The notes beneath the pieces were generated by a model. It was not told the DNA's origin. It saw only the letters and a program-made list of their open reading frames with translations, and made no database searches. Positions 1-7,832 of a stretch of DNA of 14,324 bases are shown piece after piece. How positions within the stretch are numbered: position 1 is the first letter of the stretch; the number at the start of each line of letters is the position of its first letter. A program made the position numbers and the translations under genes. This DNA comes from Atopobiaceae bacterium (GTDB lineage Bacteria > Actinomycetota > Coriobacteriia > Coriobacteriales > Atopobiaceae): contig JABZIF010000020.1 of the NCBI GenBank assembly GCA_015258485.1, forward strand, positions 1-14,324, written 5' to 3'.

Positions 1-22
1 TTCACAAGATATATTAAAAATA

Positions 23-958
23 TTACATAAAACCAAAGAATCGACCAATAATACCAACAGCAAAGAGCGCCAAAATGATAACAATTGGAGAAACTTTTCT
101 CTTAAGCAAATAGCAGCAAAGAAGCGTCAGGCCAACCGCAGCAAGACCGGGAATCAACGAATCAAGATTCTGCTGAAGCGTTGTAACCTTCATTTGCTCA
201 AGACCGGTTGGTCCAAGCTGCGCAAAGCTAGAAAGTGCATCATGAATACCTTGAGCAGGGCCATTTTCAGAAATGACCTTAGTGATATTAGCCCAATCAA
301 TATACGCACCCTCTTGCTGAGGAACACTAGAGACTATCGGTTTAAATGAAATCGAAACCCAGCGCTCAACCAAGGCGCCAATAATAAACATACCTAAGAT
401 TGAAGCGCCTTCGGTAACCTTGCCCAAAAGACCACCAGATAAATCAGAAGAAATTGACGCACCAGCCTTATAGCCAAATTCCTGAGTAAACCAAAGGAAT
501 AAAAGACGAATTACGTTCCAAGCAACAAAGAAAAGTATTGGGCCAACAATAGATCCACCCAGTGCCAAGGAAGCGCCAAGTGCACCAAGAATTGGACGAA
601 CTGTAAACCAAAACACAGGATCGCCAACACCAGCAAGCGGGCCCATCATACCAACCTTAACACCCTGGATTGCAACATCATCAATGGGCTCACCATTTGC
701 GCGCCCCTCTTCCAAAGCAAGTGTAACGCCCATAACTGGTGCAGAAACGTACGGATGCGTATTATAAAACTCAAGATGACGCTTAAGAGCTGCGGATTGT
801 TCTTCTTTAGTGGTATATAACTTTTTAATAGCTGGAATCATCGAGTATGCCCAACCACCATTTTGCATACGCTCATAGTTCCACGAACCCTGAAGGAACT
901 GATGACGAAGAGCAACAGATAAACGATCTTTCTTTGAAAGTTGAACTTTTGTATCCAT
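23..958 (-). CDS. manZ: PTS mannose/fructose/sorbose family IID component
   Basis: Membrane subunit IID of a mannose-family phosphotransferase permease. With IIC it forms the sugar channel that accepts phosphate from IIAB. The N-terminal half carries the typical IID stretch (QGSWNYERMQNGGWAYSMIP) and the conserved region around GVKVGMMGPLAGVGDPVFW. Hydrophobic segments lie near residues 125-155 and at the extreme C terminus (about 270-311), as usual for IID. The longest frame starts at a GTG at 967, but that codon sits one base from the GAGGGAG ribosome site. The ATG at 958 leaves a spacer of about ten bases and gives 311 residues, the normal family length, so I chose it. It is the last gene of the manXYZ operon, 21 bases after IIC. 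The sugar cannot be read from sequence; glucose/mannose is the usual default for this family. Confidence 0.95.
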   Translation of the reverse strand: MDTKVQLSKKDRLSVALRHQFLQGSWNYERMQNGGWAYSMIPAIKKLYTTKEEQSAALKRHLEFYNTHPYVSAPVMGVTLALEEGRANGEPIDDVAIQGVKVGMMGPLAGVGDPVFWFTVRPILGALGASLALGGSIVGPILFFVAWNVIRLLFLWFTQEFGYKAGASISSDLSGGLLGKVTEGASILGMFIIGALVERWVSISFKPIVSSVPQQEGAYIDWANITKVISENGPAQGIHDALSSFAQLGPTGLEQMKVTTLQQNLDSLIPGLAAVGLTLLCCYLLKRKVSPIVIILALFAVGIIGRFFGFM

Positions 959-979
959 GAATGTCACGCTCCCTCAGAA

Positions 980-1795
980 CTAGTAATTATCAATAATGTC
1001 GCCAAGTGGATCACCTGATCCACCGCCTGATCCACCGCCCTGTTTAGCCAGGTCTTTGAGACCCAGATAAATAATTGCAAGGCAAACACCAATAACGCCA
1101 AGAGCAATAAGGGTTAACTGATTAATAGCGGCAAAAACAAAACCGAGTGCAAAGAATGGCCATACTTCTCTGGTCGCCATCATGTTGATAACCATTGCAT
1201 AACCAACTGCGGCTACCATGCCGCCACCAACAGCCATACCGCCTGTTAACCACTTGGGCATAGAATTAAGTGCATCCGTAACGAGAGTTGGATTAATAAA
1301 GCAAAGCGCTGCAGCTGGAATTGCAATACGAGCACCTTGCATACAAATTGCCACAATATGCCATCTTTCAATTGCAGCAAAATTGCCCTTATCGGCAGCT
1401 GTATCCATAGCATGGACAATACCAGTTGCAATAGTACGCGCAATCATAGTTAAAAAAAGACCTGCAACAGACAAAGGAATTGCAAGTGCAATAGAGGTGT
1501 TAATTGCAGCTGAGGTATCAGTATCGCCGCCATCAAGTGCTAAAACCATGATGATTGCAGATGCAACTGAAGCAAGTGCTGCATCAGGTGCTACCGCAGC
1601 ACCAATATTAGCCCAGCCAAGTGCAATCATCTGAAGCGATCCACCAAGAATAATTCCCTCAGTAGGATGGCCTGTCACAATGCCAATAAGCGTGCAGGCA
1701 ACAAGTGACTGATGAAATTCCCACTGATCAAGAATGCCTTCCATACCGGCGAGAAAGGCGACAATAACAACGAGCAATATGGTAATAGGTGTCAT
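980..1795 (-). CDS. manY: PTS mannose/fructose/sorbose family IIC component
   Basis: Polytopic IIC subunit, the sugar-translocating channel of a mannose-type PTS, working with IID in the cytoplasmic membrane. The 271-residue protein is almost wholly hydrophobic. Family features include GIVTGHPTEGIILGGSLQMI near residues 38-57, the GWANIGAAVAPDAALASV region (about 60-77), and a C-terminal soluble tail ending GDPLGDIIDNY preceded by a glycine/serine run. The ATG is preceded by AAAGGAGG with a 5-base spacer, a near-ideal ribosome site that fixes the start. It lies 15 bases after the IIAB gene and 21 bases before IID, so the three are co-transcribed. The Gly-Ser tail is a natural flexible linker known from this family and not a sign of engineering. 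Confidence 0.95.
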   Translation of the reverse strand: MTPITILLVVIVAFLAGMEGILDQWEFHQSLVACTLIGIVTGHPTEGIILGGSLQMIALGWANIGAAVAPDAALASVASAIIMVLALDGGDTDTSAAINTSIALAIPLSVAGLFLTMIARTIATGIVHAMDTAADKGNFAAIERWHIVAICMQGARIAIPAAALCFINPTLVTDALNSMPKWLTGGMAVGGGMVAAVGYAMVINMMATREVWPFFALGFVFAAINQLTLIALGVIGVCLAIIYLGLKDLAKQGGGSGGGSGDPLGDIIDNY

Positions 1796-1810
1796 CTCTA
1801 CCTCCTTTAA

Positions 1811-2812
1811 TTACTTTTGAGCAGCAAGCTCGGACTTTGCTTTTTTAATCATTGCATTAAAGTTTTCTGCATTATCAGCAGGAACTTTACGGACATCAAA
1901 CTTAACACCAAACGCCTGGATTGCTTCAAGGGTCTCAACATCTGCGTTGTCCATTGCTACTGCATTGGTAACAACAACTTTTCCGACAGAATGTGCCATT
2001 GAACCAAGATTTGCCTCTGTAATAGGAACGCCGCCTTCAAGTACGCGGAGCATATCCTGAGGAGTTTCAAAAAGAAGCATTGCTTTGGTATTACCAAAAC
2101 GAGGATCATGAGCAATCTCAATAATCTTTTTAATTGGTACAACATGTACATGAACTCCTGGAGGAGCTGCTTGAATAATCATTGTCTTACGAAGCTGATC
2201 GTTAGAAACACCATCAGAACAGACAATAATACGATCGGGTTTTGTCATCTTTGTCCAGGTAGTTGCCACTTGTCCATGAAGTAAGCGAGTATCAATTCTA
2301 GCAAGCACAATTTTAAGTTTGCCATCTCCCAGAACTGTTCCCTCTGGAATGGCACCTTGTGAAGCTGGAGCTGTTGATAAAGACGACGCAGAAGTAGTTT
2401 CTTTTGGTTCCAGCTCCTCGGGCTTTATTTTAACTCCTAAACGAGCTTCAGAATAAATCTCTTGAGCAACTTGTACAGCAGAATCAGCACCCAGCCGAGA
2501 ACTATATGCAGCAACAAGCATAGGAAGATTAAGACCAGTTACAGCAACCCAATCTTCTTTATTATGCTCTTCAAGAATACGAGAAACCTGATTAAATGGT
2601 GTTCCACCCCACAGATCAATAAGAAAAAGTACGTGTTCTTGATCGGCAAACGTTGAAATTGCATCAAGCAATTTCTGATGTAAATCATCTGGACCCATAT
2701 CAGGTGTAAGCGAAACTGAAACAACTTCTTCTTGAGGCCCAAAGATCATGCTGCCGGAATCTTTAATACCTTCGGCAAGATTGCCGTGGCTGGCTAAAAC
2801 AATACTAACCAA
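1811..2812 (-). CDS. manX: PTS mannose-family IIAB fusion, TTG start
   Basis: Cytoplasmic two-domain phosphocarrier. IIA takes phosphate from HPr on a histidine and passes it to a histidine of IIB, which phosphorylates the sugar entering through IIC/IID. The IIA domain begins VSIVLASHG (active His at residue 9 of the chosen protein) and has the LFLIDLWGGTPFNQ motif. A Thr/Ser/Ala/Pro-rich linker of about 25 residues follows. The IIB domain has RIDTRLLHGQV, with its active His near residue 179. The frame is open to an ATG at 2863, but that would add 17 basic residues before the first beta strand and has no ribosome site. The TTG at 2812 has GGAGG six bases upstream and puts the start exactly where the family begins, giving 333 residues. 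It is the first gene of the operon, behind a strong terminator. Confidence 0.93.
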   Translation of the reverse strand: MVSIVLASHGNLAEGIKDSGSMIFGPQEEVVSVSLTPDMGPDDLHQKLLDAISTFADQEHVLFLIDLWGGTPFNQVSRILEEHNKEDWVAVTGLNLPMLVAAYSSRLGADSAVQVAQEIYSEARLGVKIKPEELEPKETTSASSLSTAPASQGAIPEGTVLGDGKLKIVLARIDTRLLHGQVATTWTKMTKPDRIIVCSDGVSNDQLRKTMIIQAAPPGVHVHVVPIKKIIEIAHDPRFGNTKAMLLFETPQDMLRVLEGGVPITEANLGSMAHSVGKVVVTNAVAMDNADVETLEAIQAFGVKFDVRKVPADNAENFNAMIKKAKSELAAQK

Positions 2813-2823
2813 TTCCTTCCTCC
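2810..2823 (-). promoter_or_regulatory. Ribosome site deciding a TTG start for manX
   Basis: On the minus strand GGAGG (2819-2823) is followed by six bases and then TTG (2810-2812). This is the best Shine-Dalgarno match near the 5' end of the IIAB frame. It points to the TTG, not the upstream ATG at 2863, as the initiation codon. Confidence 0.8.
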
Positions 2824-2979
2824 TTTTAACCTCGTAACGTAAAAACTTTATGCATAACAACAAACCAAACCATTATGTCTTTAATTTTATATCTTAAAAG
2901 TACTCACAATACTGAGTTTCCATATTCATCTAACCGAATTCCAACTTTTCTATAGTTGTATAGTGCTCAATATGGCAGA
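2824..2979 (-). promoter_or_regulatory. manXYZ upstream region with two short inverted repeats
   Basis: This AT-rich stretch between the pepP-side terminator and the manX ribosome site must hold the PTS promoter. I see two small inverted repeats: CTATA-CAAC-TATAG (2950-2963) and ACTCA-6 bases-TGAGT (2902-2917). Possible -10 hexamers exist (TATACA, TATAGA, TATAAA, CATAAT), but none has a convincing -35 at 16-18 bases, so I do not name a promoter. The dyads could be operator half-sites for a PTS regulator or chance in AT-rich DNA. No sigma-54 type -24/-12 element was seen. Confidence 0.35.
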
Positions 2980-3014
2980 GCAAACAAAAAACGGTCAGAT
3001 AAATTCTGACCGTT
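2980..3014 (-). terminator. Intrinsic terminator after the aroK-aroB-pepP block
   Basis: A perfect 10-bp stem (AACGGTCAGA at 2990-2999 with TCTGACCGTT at 3005-3014) has a 5-base loop. On the minus strand it is followed directly by a run of Ts (2981-2989, interrupted by single Gs). It lies 56 bases downstream of the pepP stop, so it ends that transcript and isolates the manXYZ operon. Confidence 0.92.
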
Positions 3015-3069
3015 CATATTGCTCATGTTGTGCATTGCAAGAAAACAGGCTATCTCAAAGCGTAATTGA

Positions 3070-4194
3070 CTAGCAATCAAGAGAAACTAGATCATGTGTA
3101 GACTGAGTAAAGACGTCATAACTATCCTCAGTAACAACACCAAAGTCTTCAAGACGAATGCCAAATTTACCTGGAAGATAAATTCCTGGCTCATCAGTAA
3201 CTACTGAACCTGCAGGAATTACATGATTCCAACGTGCATTAAAGAATGGACGCTCATGAATCTCAATGCCAACACCGTGACCAAGGCCGTGACCAAAATA
3301 TTCACCATAGCCAGCATCAGAGATTACTTTTACTGCCAGATTATGAATATCAGAGCCAATAACACCAGCATGTACTGCTGCTGCACAAGTCTCATTTGCC
3401 TTGCGAACTATATCATACACATGCTGTTGCTCCTCAGAAGGGGCACCTAAAACAACAGTACGGGTCATATCTGAGTGATAGTCTAAGTAGCCCGCACCAT
3501 AATCCATGACAATCATATCGCCCTTCTGAACAACACGCTCACCAGGCTGTGCATGAGGATTGGCGCCATTAGGACCAGACGCAATAATGGAATCAAACGA
3601 TAGTGCATCCGCACCATGAGAAAGCATATAATTTTCAAGCTCGGCACGAATCTGCTGTTCAGTGAGGCCTGGCTTAATATACTCGCAGATATGCAAGAAA
3701 GCCTGGTCGGTTATCGACTGAGCATGTTTCATGAGCTCAATCTCTGCTGAATCTTTGACAATACGTAACTCAGCAATATCACCATGCATACGAGGGAGCA
3801 ATGCTGCTACAGAACGATCCCTCAATGCCTGCTCAAGATTGTCAAAGAACGCAAGATCAACAGTATCCTCAACAGCTACTACACGTGCACGTGCGTCAGC
3901 AATATGAGAAGCAACCCACTCGGTTGGAGTAGAAGAATCCTGATCAATCTTCCAAGGAGAATCGGATCCTAGGCGCTCCAAAAACGTTCCATAGTAACGA
4001 GAATCCGTGTGTAAGAACAGATTATTCTGTGTAATAAACGCCGTATGTGCCTGCTCAAAATCAAACGTGCGCTCAGCATCAGTCAACCAACGAAGATCTG
4101 GATTATGCCGCAAAACAACTGCATCATAACCTCTTTGTGCCATAAGCTCTCTAAAACGTGCTATGCGCTTTGCTCCTACATGTAAATCCGCCAT
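3070..4194 (-). CDS. pepP: M24 family Xaa-Pro aminopeptidase/dipeptidase
   Basis: Cytoplasmic metallopeptidase of family M24 that cleaves N-terminal residues preceding proline. An N-terminal creatinase-like domain (to about residue 145) precedes the pita-bread catalytic domain. All five metal ligands are visible: Asp in VMDYG (231), Asp in HSDMTRT (242), His in GHGLGHG (306), Glu in TDEPGIY (335) and Glu in IRLED (349). The frame opens at an ATG at 4218 with no ribosome site. The ATG at 4194 has GAAGGGA about six bases upstream and gives 374 residues, so I prefer it. The gene follows the AroB-like gene by 49 bases and is followed by a terminator. In mycobacteria the equivalent gene (pepQ) follows aroB and precedes efp, so its position is ancestral. 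PepP versus PepQ specificity cannot be settled from sequence alone. Confidence 0.93.
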   Translation of the reverse strand: MADLHVGAKRIARFRELMAQRGYDAVVLRHNPDLRWLTDAERTFDFEQAHTAFITQNNLFLHTDSRYYGTFLERLGSDSPWKIDQDSSTPTEWVASHIADARARVVAVEDTVDLAFFDNLEQALRDRSVAALLPRMHGDIAELRIVKDSAEIELMKHAQSITDQAFLHICEYIKPGLTEQQIRAELENYMLSHGADALSFDSIIASGPNGANPHAQPGERVVQKGDMIVMDYGAGYLDYHSDMTRTVVLGAPSEEQQHVYDIVRKANETCAAAVHAGVIGSDIHNLAVKVISDAGYGEYFGHGLGHGVGIEIHERPFFNARWNHVIPAGSVVTDEPGIYLPGKFGIRLEDFGVVTEDSYDVFTQSTHDLVSLDC

Positions 4195-4243
4195 TTCAAA
4201 TCCCTTCTCGAGATACATAAAACAAAGTAACTATACATTTTTT

Positions 4244-5380
4244 CTATATTGCATGAGCTTCACACCAAGCACGTGCATGTTCGGCGAGAAGTTCCTCATC
4301 TACTGAAGCTAATCTTACCCTTCCAATAGATAGAGGAATCGGCAACATAAAACGATTAGTAAAACGGAAACATTCTTGTTTGAGAGCTGCAATAAGCTGT
4401 TCAGCTGTAATATCGCACGTCACAGAACCTATGCCCAAGCGCTCAAGAATTTCGTCTTGTGCAAGCAAATCATCAATTGAAAGCTCTTCTTTTGCCACAG
4501 CAATTCTCGCCGAGAAACGCAATGCATCTGCATACAGGGCAGAAAGGGGCTGATTGTCTGGAATAAGCTTTCTTAATGCTTCAACAAAAATCCAACCATA
4601 AGGAACAGACTGCCTAATTGCAACTGCAGAAGAATCAGAAAGTCTACCACGTGTTTTTGTAGATTCCGCAAGCTGTTCAGCAATAGTATCTACCACGCCA
4701 TCTTTAAGATTTTCTGCCCTATCCCAAATGCGTCCAAACTCTGCCTCATTGTCAGACATTGCTGTTGCAACCATACAAACAAGGGCAACTTTAGCTGTAT
4801 CGTCAGTCAGGTTCATAACCTCTAAATCAGCAAAACAGTAACGCGCACATGGAGATGTAGTAATAAGTCGCTCGTGCTCAAGATCAACATCAAGTGCACG
4901 TGGAGTAATAGATGACACAATAACGGCAGCAAGATCTAAAGAAACCGTGGCAAGCGAGACTCCCCCACACCAATCATGTGCCACATGATTGACAAGGGAA
5001 ACCACACCAGAATGTCCAATGCCAACAATAAGATCATCTGCTGTAAGTCCTATTTCTGCACATACCGAGAATATCTTTGATATTGACTTAAGCGTAGTCG
5101 CTTGAGGTCCATCTTCAATTTCAATACAAGTAACAAAAAAACCAACCGTAGTGAGATCTCTTTTAATTAGTTCGACTACATCTTTATCAGCCTGATTGCT
5201 AGTCACAAAAGCGCAACGATTCGGTCTTCCAACAGCAGTTCTCATCTCAGTGCCAAAGTTTGTAAGAACTCCTCTTCCAGAACGAAGTGCAATCGAACCA
5301 CCAGGAATTGAGACCCACTGTTTTATTTGCACAGGTGGAAGTTCTTCTTCCACAAGCTCATTCTGATTATCATTGCTCAT
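4244..5380 (-). CDS. Degenerate 3-dehydroquinate synthase-like protein (AroB pseudoenzyme)
   Basis: A 378-residue intact frame in the position of aroB, between aroK and pepQ. Its outline follows 3-dehydroquinate synthase: a beta-rich start, a VTSNQADKD strand, an EDG...K segment, then LIVGIGHSGVVSLVNHVAHD where AroB has its GGGVVGDLAGF NAD-binding motif. The motif is broken: GGGVVGD reads GHSGVVS at about 122-128. The VDSSVGGK loop reads VIVSSITPRAL (153-163). The zinc-ligand segments also look lost: GLAEVIKHG aligns with AKVALVCMV, and GHTFGHAIE with SVPYGWIFVEA. It has ten cysteines, including a CARYC pair. The start is the ATG at 5380, with AAAGAGG upstream and a 4-base ATGA overlap with the aroK stop; a TTG at 5398 is less likely. 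I infer a non-catalytic or repurposed protein. A fast-evolving enzyme is the alternative. Homology is by position and partial motif match only. Confidence 0.68.
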   Translation of the reverse strand: MSNDNQNELVEEELPPVQIKQWVSIPGGSIALRSGRGVLTNFGTEMRTAVGRPNRCAFVTSNQADKDVVELIKRDLTTVGFFVTCIEIEDGPQATTLKSISKIFSVCAEIGLTADDLIVGIGHSGVVSLVNHVAHDWCGGVSLATVSLDLAAVIVSSITPRALDVDLEHERLITTSPCARYCFADLEVMNLTDDTAKVALVCMVATAMSDNEAEFGRIWDRAENLKDGVVDTIAEQLAESTKTRGRLSDSSAVAIRQSVPYGWIFVEALRKLIPDNQPLSALYADALRFSARIAVAKEELSIDDLLAQDEILERLGIGSVTCDITAEQLIAALKQECFRFTNRFMLPIPLSIGRVRLASVDEELLAEHARAWCEAHAI

Positions 5381-5925
5381 AGCAAACCTCTTTCCCAAAG
5401 CAGCTTACCAGCATCAATTGCAACCTGTTCGAATGTTTTCTCGCGAATATCTATCGTAATATCTGCCGCATATTCATAGCGAGGACGAAGTTTCTTATAC
5501 AAACGCTCTGCATTTGCAATGGTACCTAAATCAGGACGTCTATCAGTACGCTGGATTTGTCTCAAAGAATCTGACAAATCACCATCTAAAAACACAATAG
5601 CACCCATCTCATGCATGAGTGTAAGATTTATATCCTTCTCAACTATGCCACCACCACAACTTACCAAGAGAGATTTTTTTGATTTAAGCGTTTGAAGAAC
5701 TTCAGTCTCAGCACATCTAAACTGTTCTTCTCCACCATCTGCATAAATCTGGGCTAGTGACTTACCAATAATTCTTTCCGCTAAACGATCTGTATCAACA
5801 TATCTACGGTGAAACAACTCACCTAAGTTACGCGCAAGTGTAGACTTTCCAGCACCTAGAAAGCCAATAAAAAAGATATGATCACAATCTTCATGCACTA
5901 TATATCTTGAATCAAAAAACTCCAT
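5377..5925 (-). CDS. aroK: Shikimate kinase
   Basis: Phosphorylates shikimate at the 3-hydroxyl using ATP, the fifth step of the shikimate pathway, in the cytoplasm. Visible motifs: Walker A GFLGAGKST (21-29), DTD (44-46) for Mg and shikimate, the GGEEQFRCAE segment with the substrate Arg at 70, the CGGG turn (90-93), the lid RRP (129-131) and a late Arg in LRPRYEYAAD (147/149). All key residues are kept, so this looks like a working kinase. Its 182 residues match the family, with about 15 extra N-terminal residues. GGAGG stands three bases before the ATG, a rather tight spacing. It overlaps the AroB-like gene by ATGA, so the two are translationally coupled. An intact kinase beside a broken synthase is unusual. 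Another small-molecule kinase of the same fold is possible, but the shikimate motifs argue against it. Confidence 0.92.
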   Translation of the reverse strand: MEFFDSRYIVHEDCDHIFFIGFLGAGKSTLARNLGELFHRRYVDTDRLAERIIGKSLAQIYADGGEEQFRCAETEVLQTLKSKKSLLVSCGGGIVEKDINLTLMHEMGAIVFLDGDLSDSLRQIQRTDRRPDLGTIANAERLYKKLRPRYEYAADITIDIREKTFEQVAIDAGKLLWERGLL

Positions 5926-5948
5926 GCTCCTCCAGACACATCAAAACG

Positions 5949-5957
5949 ATTCTAGCA
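5949..5957 (-). promoter_or_regulatory. Extended -10 promoter element ahead of aroK
   Basis: The minus strand reads TGCTAGAAT, matching an extended -10 (TGnTATAAT) with one mismatch. It lies in the 65-base gap after the YqeG-like gene, about 24 bases before the aroK ATG. A weak TTGTAT is 19 bases upstream of the hexamer. It would start transcription near 5942 and give aroK, the AroB-like gene and pepP their own promoter besides read-through. Confidence 0.45.
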
Positions 5958-5990
5958 TCGAGTTAGAGCAAGTATACAAAGCCATCGTGT

Positions 5991-6488
5991 TTATGACGTA
6001 AAAGTTACATTTTTTAAAATTCGATGTTCAACATGACGAATGATGTTGGTATACCAAAGATCCTCATCTGACTGAGGGAGCACCAAAATAGTCGAAACCT
6101 TAGCTAAATTACCTGCAATAATATCAGTAAAAATTTGATCACCAATCATTACCGTTTGCTCTGGTGTTACATCAAAACGCTTCATTGCAAAATTAAGGGC
6201 TCGTGGAAGTGGCTTCATTGCAAAACCTTCTCCCTCAATTCCTAGCTCTTGTGCACTTCTTCGTACTTCAGAGAGATGAATATTATTTGAAATAAAACAA
6301 AGCGTCAGCCCCGCCTCTTGAGCAGCTTTAAACCATTCAACTACATGAGGAGGTGCAACTTTTAAGTCACGCGGTATACAAGTATTATCACGGTCTAAAA
6401 GCACAAGCTTAATCCCCCGCTCCTTAAGCTGCACGATAGAAACCTTTTCAAGTGAGGTTACATAATATGTTGCACGAATAAGGCTCAT
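5991..6488 (-). CDS. YqeG family HAD-IIIA phosphatase
   Basis: A 165-residue haloacid-dehalogenase-type phosphatase of the YqeG group, related to GEP4-type phosphatidylglycerophosphate phosphatases. Motifs in order: DxDxT as LLDRDNTCIP (Asp32 nucleophile, Asp34), FISNN (Ser67), the Lys in AMKPLP (Lys92), and VMIGDQIFTDI (Asp117, Asp122). It is thus catalytically complete. The N-terminal stretch before motif I (YYVTSLEKVSIVQLKERGIK) is typical of YqeG. It starts nine bases after the mltG stop with only a weak ribosome site, so translation probably depends on re-initiation from mltG. The role in the family is likely dephosphorylation of a lipid or small phosphate ester. In Bacillus subtilis yqeG sits near a shikimate dehydrogenase gene. 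The substrate here is unknown. Confidence 0.88.
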   Translation of the reverse strand: MSLIRATYYVTSLEKVSIVQLKERGIKLVLLDRDNTCIPRDLKVAPPHVVEWFKAAQEAGLTLCFISNNIHLSEVRRSAQELGIEGEGFAMKPLPRALNFAMKRFDVTPEQTVMIGDQIFTDIIAGNLAKVSTILVLPQSDEDLWYTNIIRHVEHRILKNVTFTS

Positions 6489-6497
6489 AGATACCGC

Positions 6498-7832
6498 TTA
6501 ATTACTGGAAGCTTCACGTTCACGTGCATTCTCAATAGCCTGGACATGCTCATCATATGTCTCTGAAAATACGTGCTCGTCCTTAGTAATCCAGAAGTAA
6601 TAGTAGTTTGTTGCTGCCGGATCCATTGCGGCCTTAATTGAAGCGTAACCAGGTGAACAAATTGGTGTAGGAGGAAGACCTGCAAATGCGTAAGTATTAT
6701 AAGGATCTGACGTCATGCTACTCAATTCATCTGCAGTAGCTTCTCTACCCAAAGAATATGCAAGCGTCGCGTCACTTTGTAAATTCATTCCATCATACAG
6801 ACGATTATAAAAAACTGAAGCAACCTTAGGACGATCATCATCAGACTGAGCTTCTCGCTCAATAATAGAAGCCATAGTGATGATCTGTTCATTAGAGAGA
6901 TTCAAGTTATAACGCTTGTTCAACGTAACGCGAGCAGCATCAATATTCAAATCAGCTGTTTCTGCCTTAAATTGATCAAGCATTGCTCGAATAATAGTAT
7001 CTGCTGTTACATTAGAGTCGGTAAAGGTATATGTCTTAGGGAACAGATATCCCTCAAGCGAATCATTTGCGGATACAGCTTCTTTCAAGAAAGAATAGTC
7101 CGAAACATAGTTAGAGGCTTTTGCTTGATTCAAAAAATCATCACGAGAAATACCAAAGTAATCTTGTACTGCATCGGCAACTTGAGAAACGGTATATCCT
7201 TCTGGAATAACAAGACCACTACCAGGCGCATTTGGACCAGATATAAGGGTATGAACAATATCTGCTGCACTTGTTCCTGTCACAAAAATATAAGAGCCAC
7301 TCTTAATCTTTTGTTCTGCTTCTTGACGCTTTACTTGAGACAAAAAATCATTTTTATTAGCAATAACTTTATTATCGTACAAAATTTTAGCCACTGCTTG
7401 AGCACCTGAACCATCTGGAATAGTAACATTCACTTGTTGGCCAGGAGTAATATCTTGGGTTCCTGAAATGTCCTTAGTAATTTCTGGAATTGCTACTTTC
7501 CATGCAAAAACAACCAAAATAGCAACCATTACTAAACCAATAAACACTGATATGATTCGTGAACGCTTCGACGCTTTTTTATCTCTGTGTTTTACCTGCT
7601 TATTCTTTGCCTTATGAGTAACATCTGCACTTCTTGAAGAAAGCTTTCCACCCATTAATGCAGGAAGTGACCCCGTTGTTTCCGCCGTAGTAGTCTTTTG
7701 AAAAGACTCCTTATTATTCTGTGATGATGCTGACTCAACCGAATCTTTCTGTGCGTCTTCTGAAGATGACGCTGGCACAGAAAAGTGTGCACCATTCTGA
7801 CGTGAAGAAGAATTATCGGATAGAGTAGACAT
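6498..7832 (-). CDS. mltG: Endolytic murein transglycosylase MltG
   Basis: Membrane-anchored lytic transglycosylase that cuts nascent glycan strands and so sets peptidoglycan chain length. The 444-residue protein has a Ser/Gln-rich, then Lys/Arg-rich cytoplasmic N terminus (1-92), one membrane span (about 93-113), a LysM-like segment (roughly 133-205) and the YceG catalytic domain. Family landmarks are VIPEGYTVSQVAD, LEGYLFPKTYTF (259-270), MASIIEREA with the expected catalytic Glu325, VASVFYNRL, LQSDATLAYSLG and GLPPTPICSPGYASIKAA. The ATG immediately follows the ruvX stop (TAGATG) and its ribosome site GGGAG lies inside the end of ruvX, so the genes are coupled. The long cytoplasmic tail is common in Gram-positive MltG proteins. 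No catalytic residue is missing. Confidence 0.95.
   Translation of the reverse strand: MSTLSDNSSSRQNGAHFSVPASSSEDAQKDSVESASSQNNKESFQKTTTAETTGSLPALMGGKLSSRSADVTHKAKNKQVKHRDKKASKRSRIISVFIGLVMVAILVVFAWKVAIPEITKDISGTQDITPGQQVNVTIPDGSGAQAVAKILYDNKVIANKNDFLSQVKRQEAEQKIKSGSYIFVTGTSAADIVHTLISGPNAPGSGLVIPEGYTVSQVADAVQDYFGISRDDFLNQAKASNYVSDYSFLKEAVSANDSLEGYLFPKTYTFTDSNVTADTIIRAMLDQFKAETADLNIDAARVTLNKRYNLNLSNEQIITMASIIEREAQSDDDRPKVASVFYNRLYDGMNLQSDATLAYSLGREATADELSSMTSDPYNTYAFAGLPPTPICSPGYASIKAAMDPAATNYYYFWITKDEHVFSETYDEHVQAIENAREREASSN

Noticed and set aside
980..1060. Gly-Gly-Gly-Ser repeats at the end of IIC as an engineered linker
   Set aside because: Mannose-family IIC proteins naturally end in a Gly/Ser-rich stretch before a GDPLGDI-type tail. 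Nothing else in the window suggests construct sequence.
1218..1634. 138-codon plus-strand open frame opposite the IIC gene
   Set aside because: It lies wholly antisense to a well-supported membrane gene, and its composition mirrors that gene's codons. No ribosome site or recognisable domain is present.
6972..7409. 145-codon plus-strand open frame opposite mltG, rich in Cys and Ile
   Set aside because: It is antisense to a conserved gene with intact motifs, and the residue mix is typical of a shadow frame.
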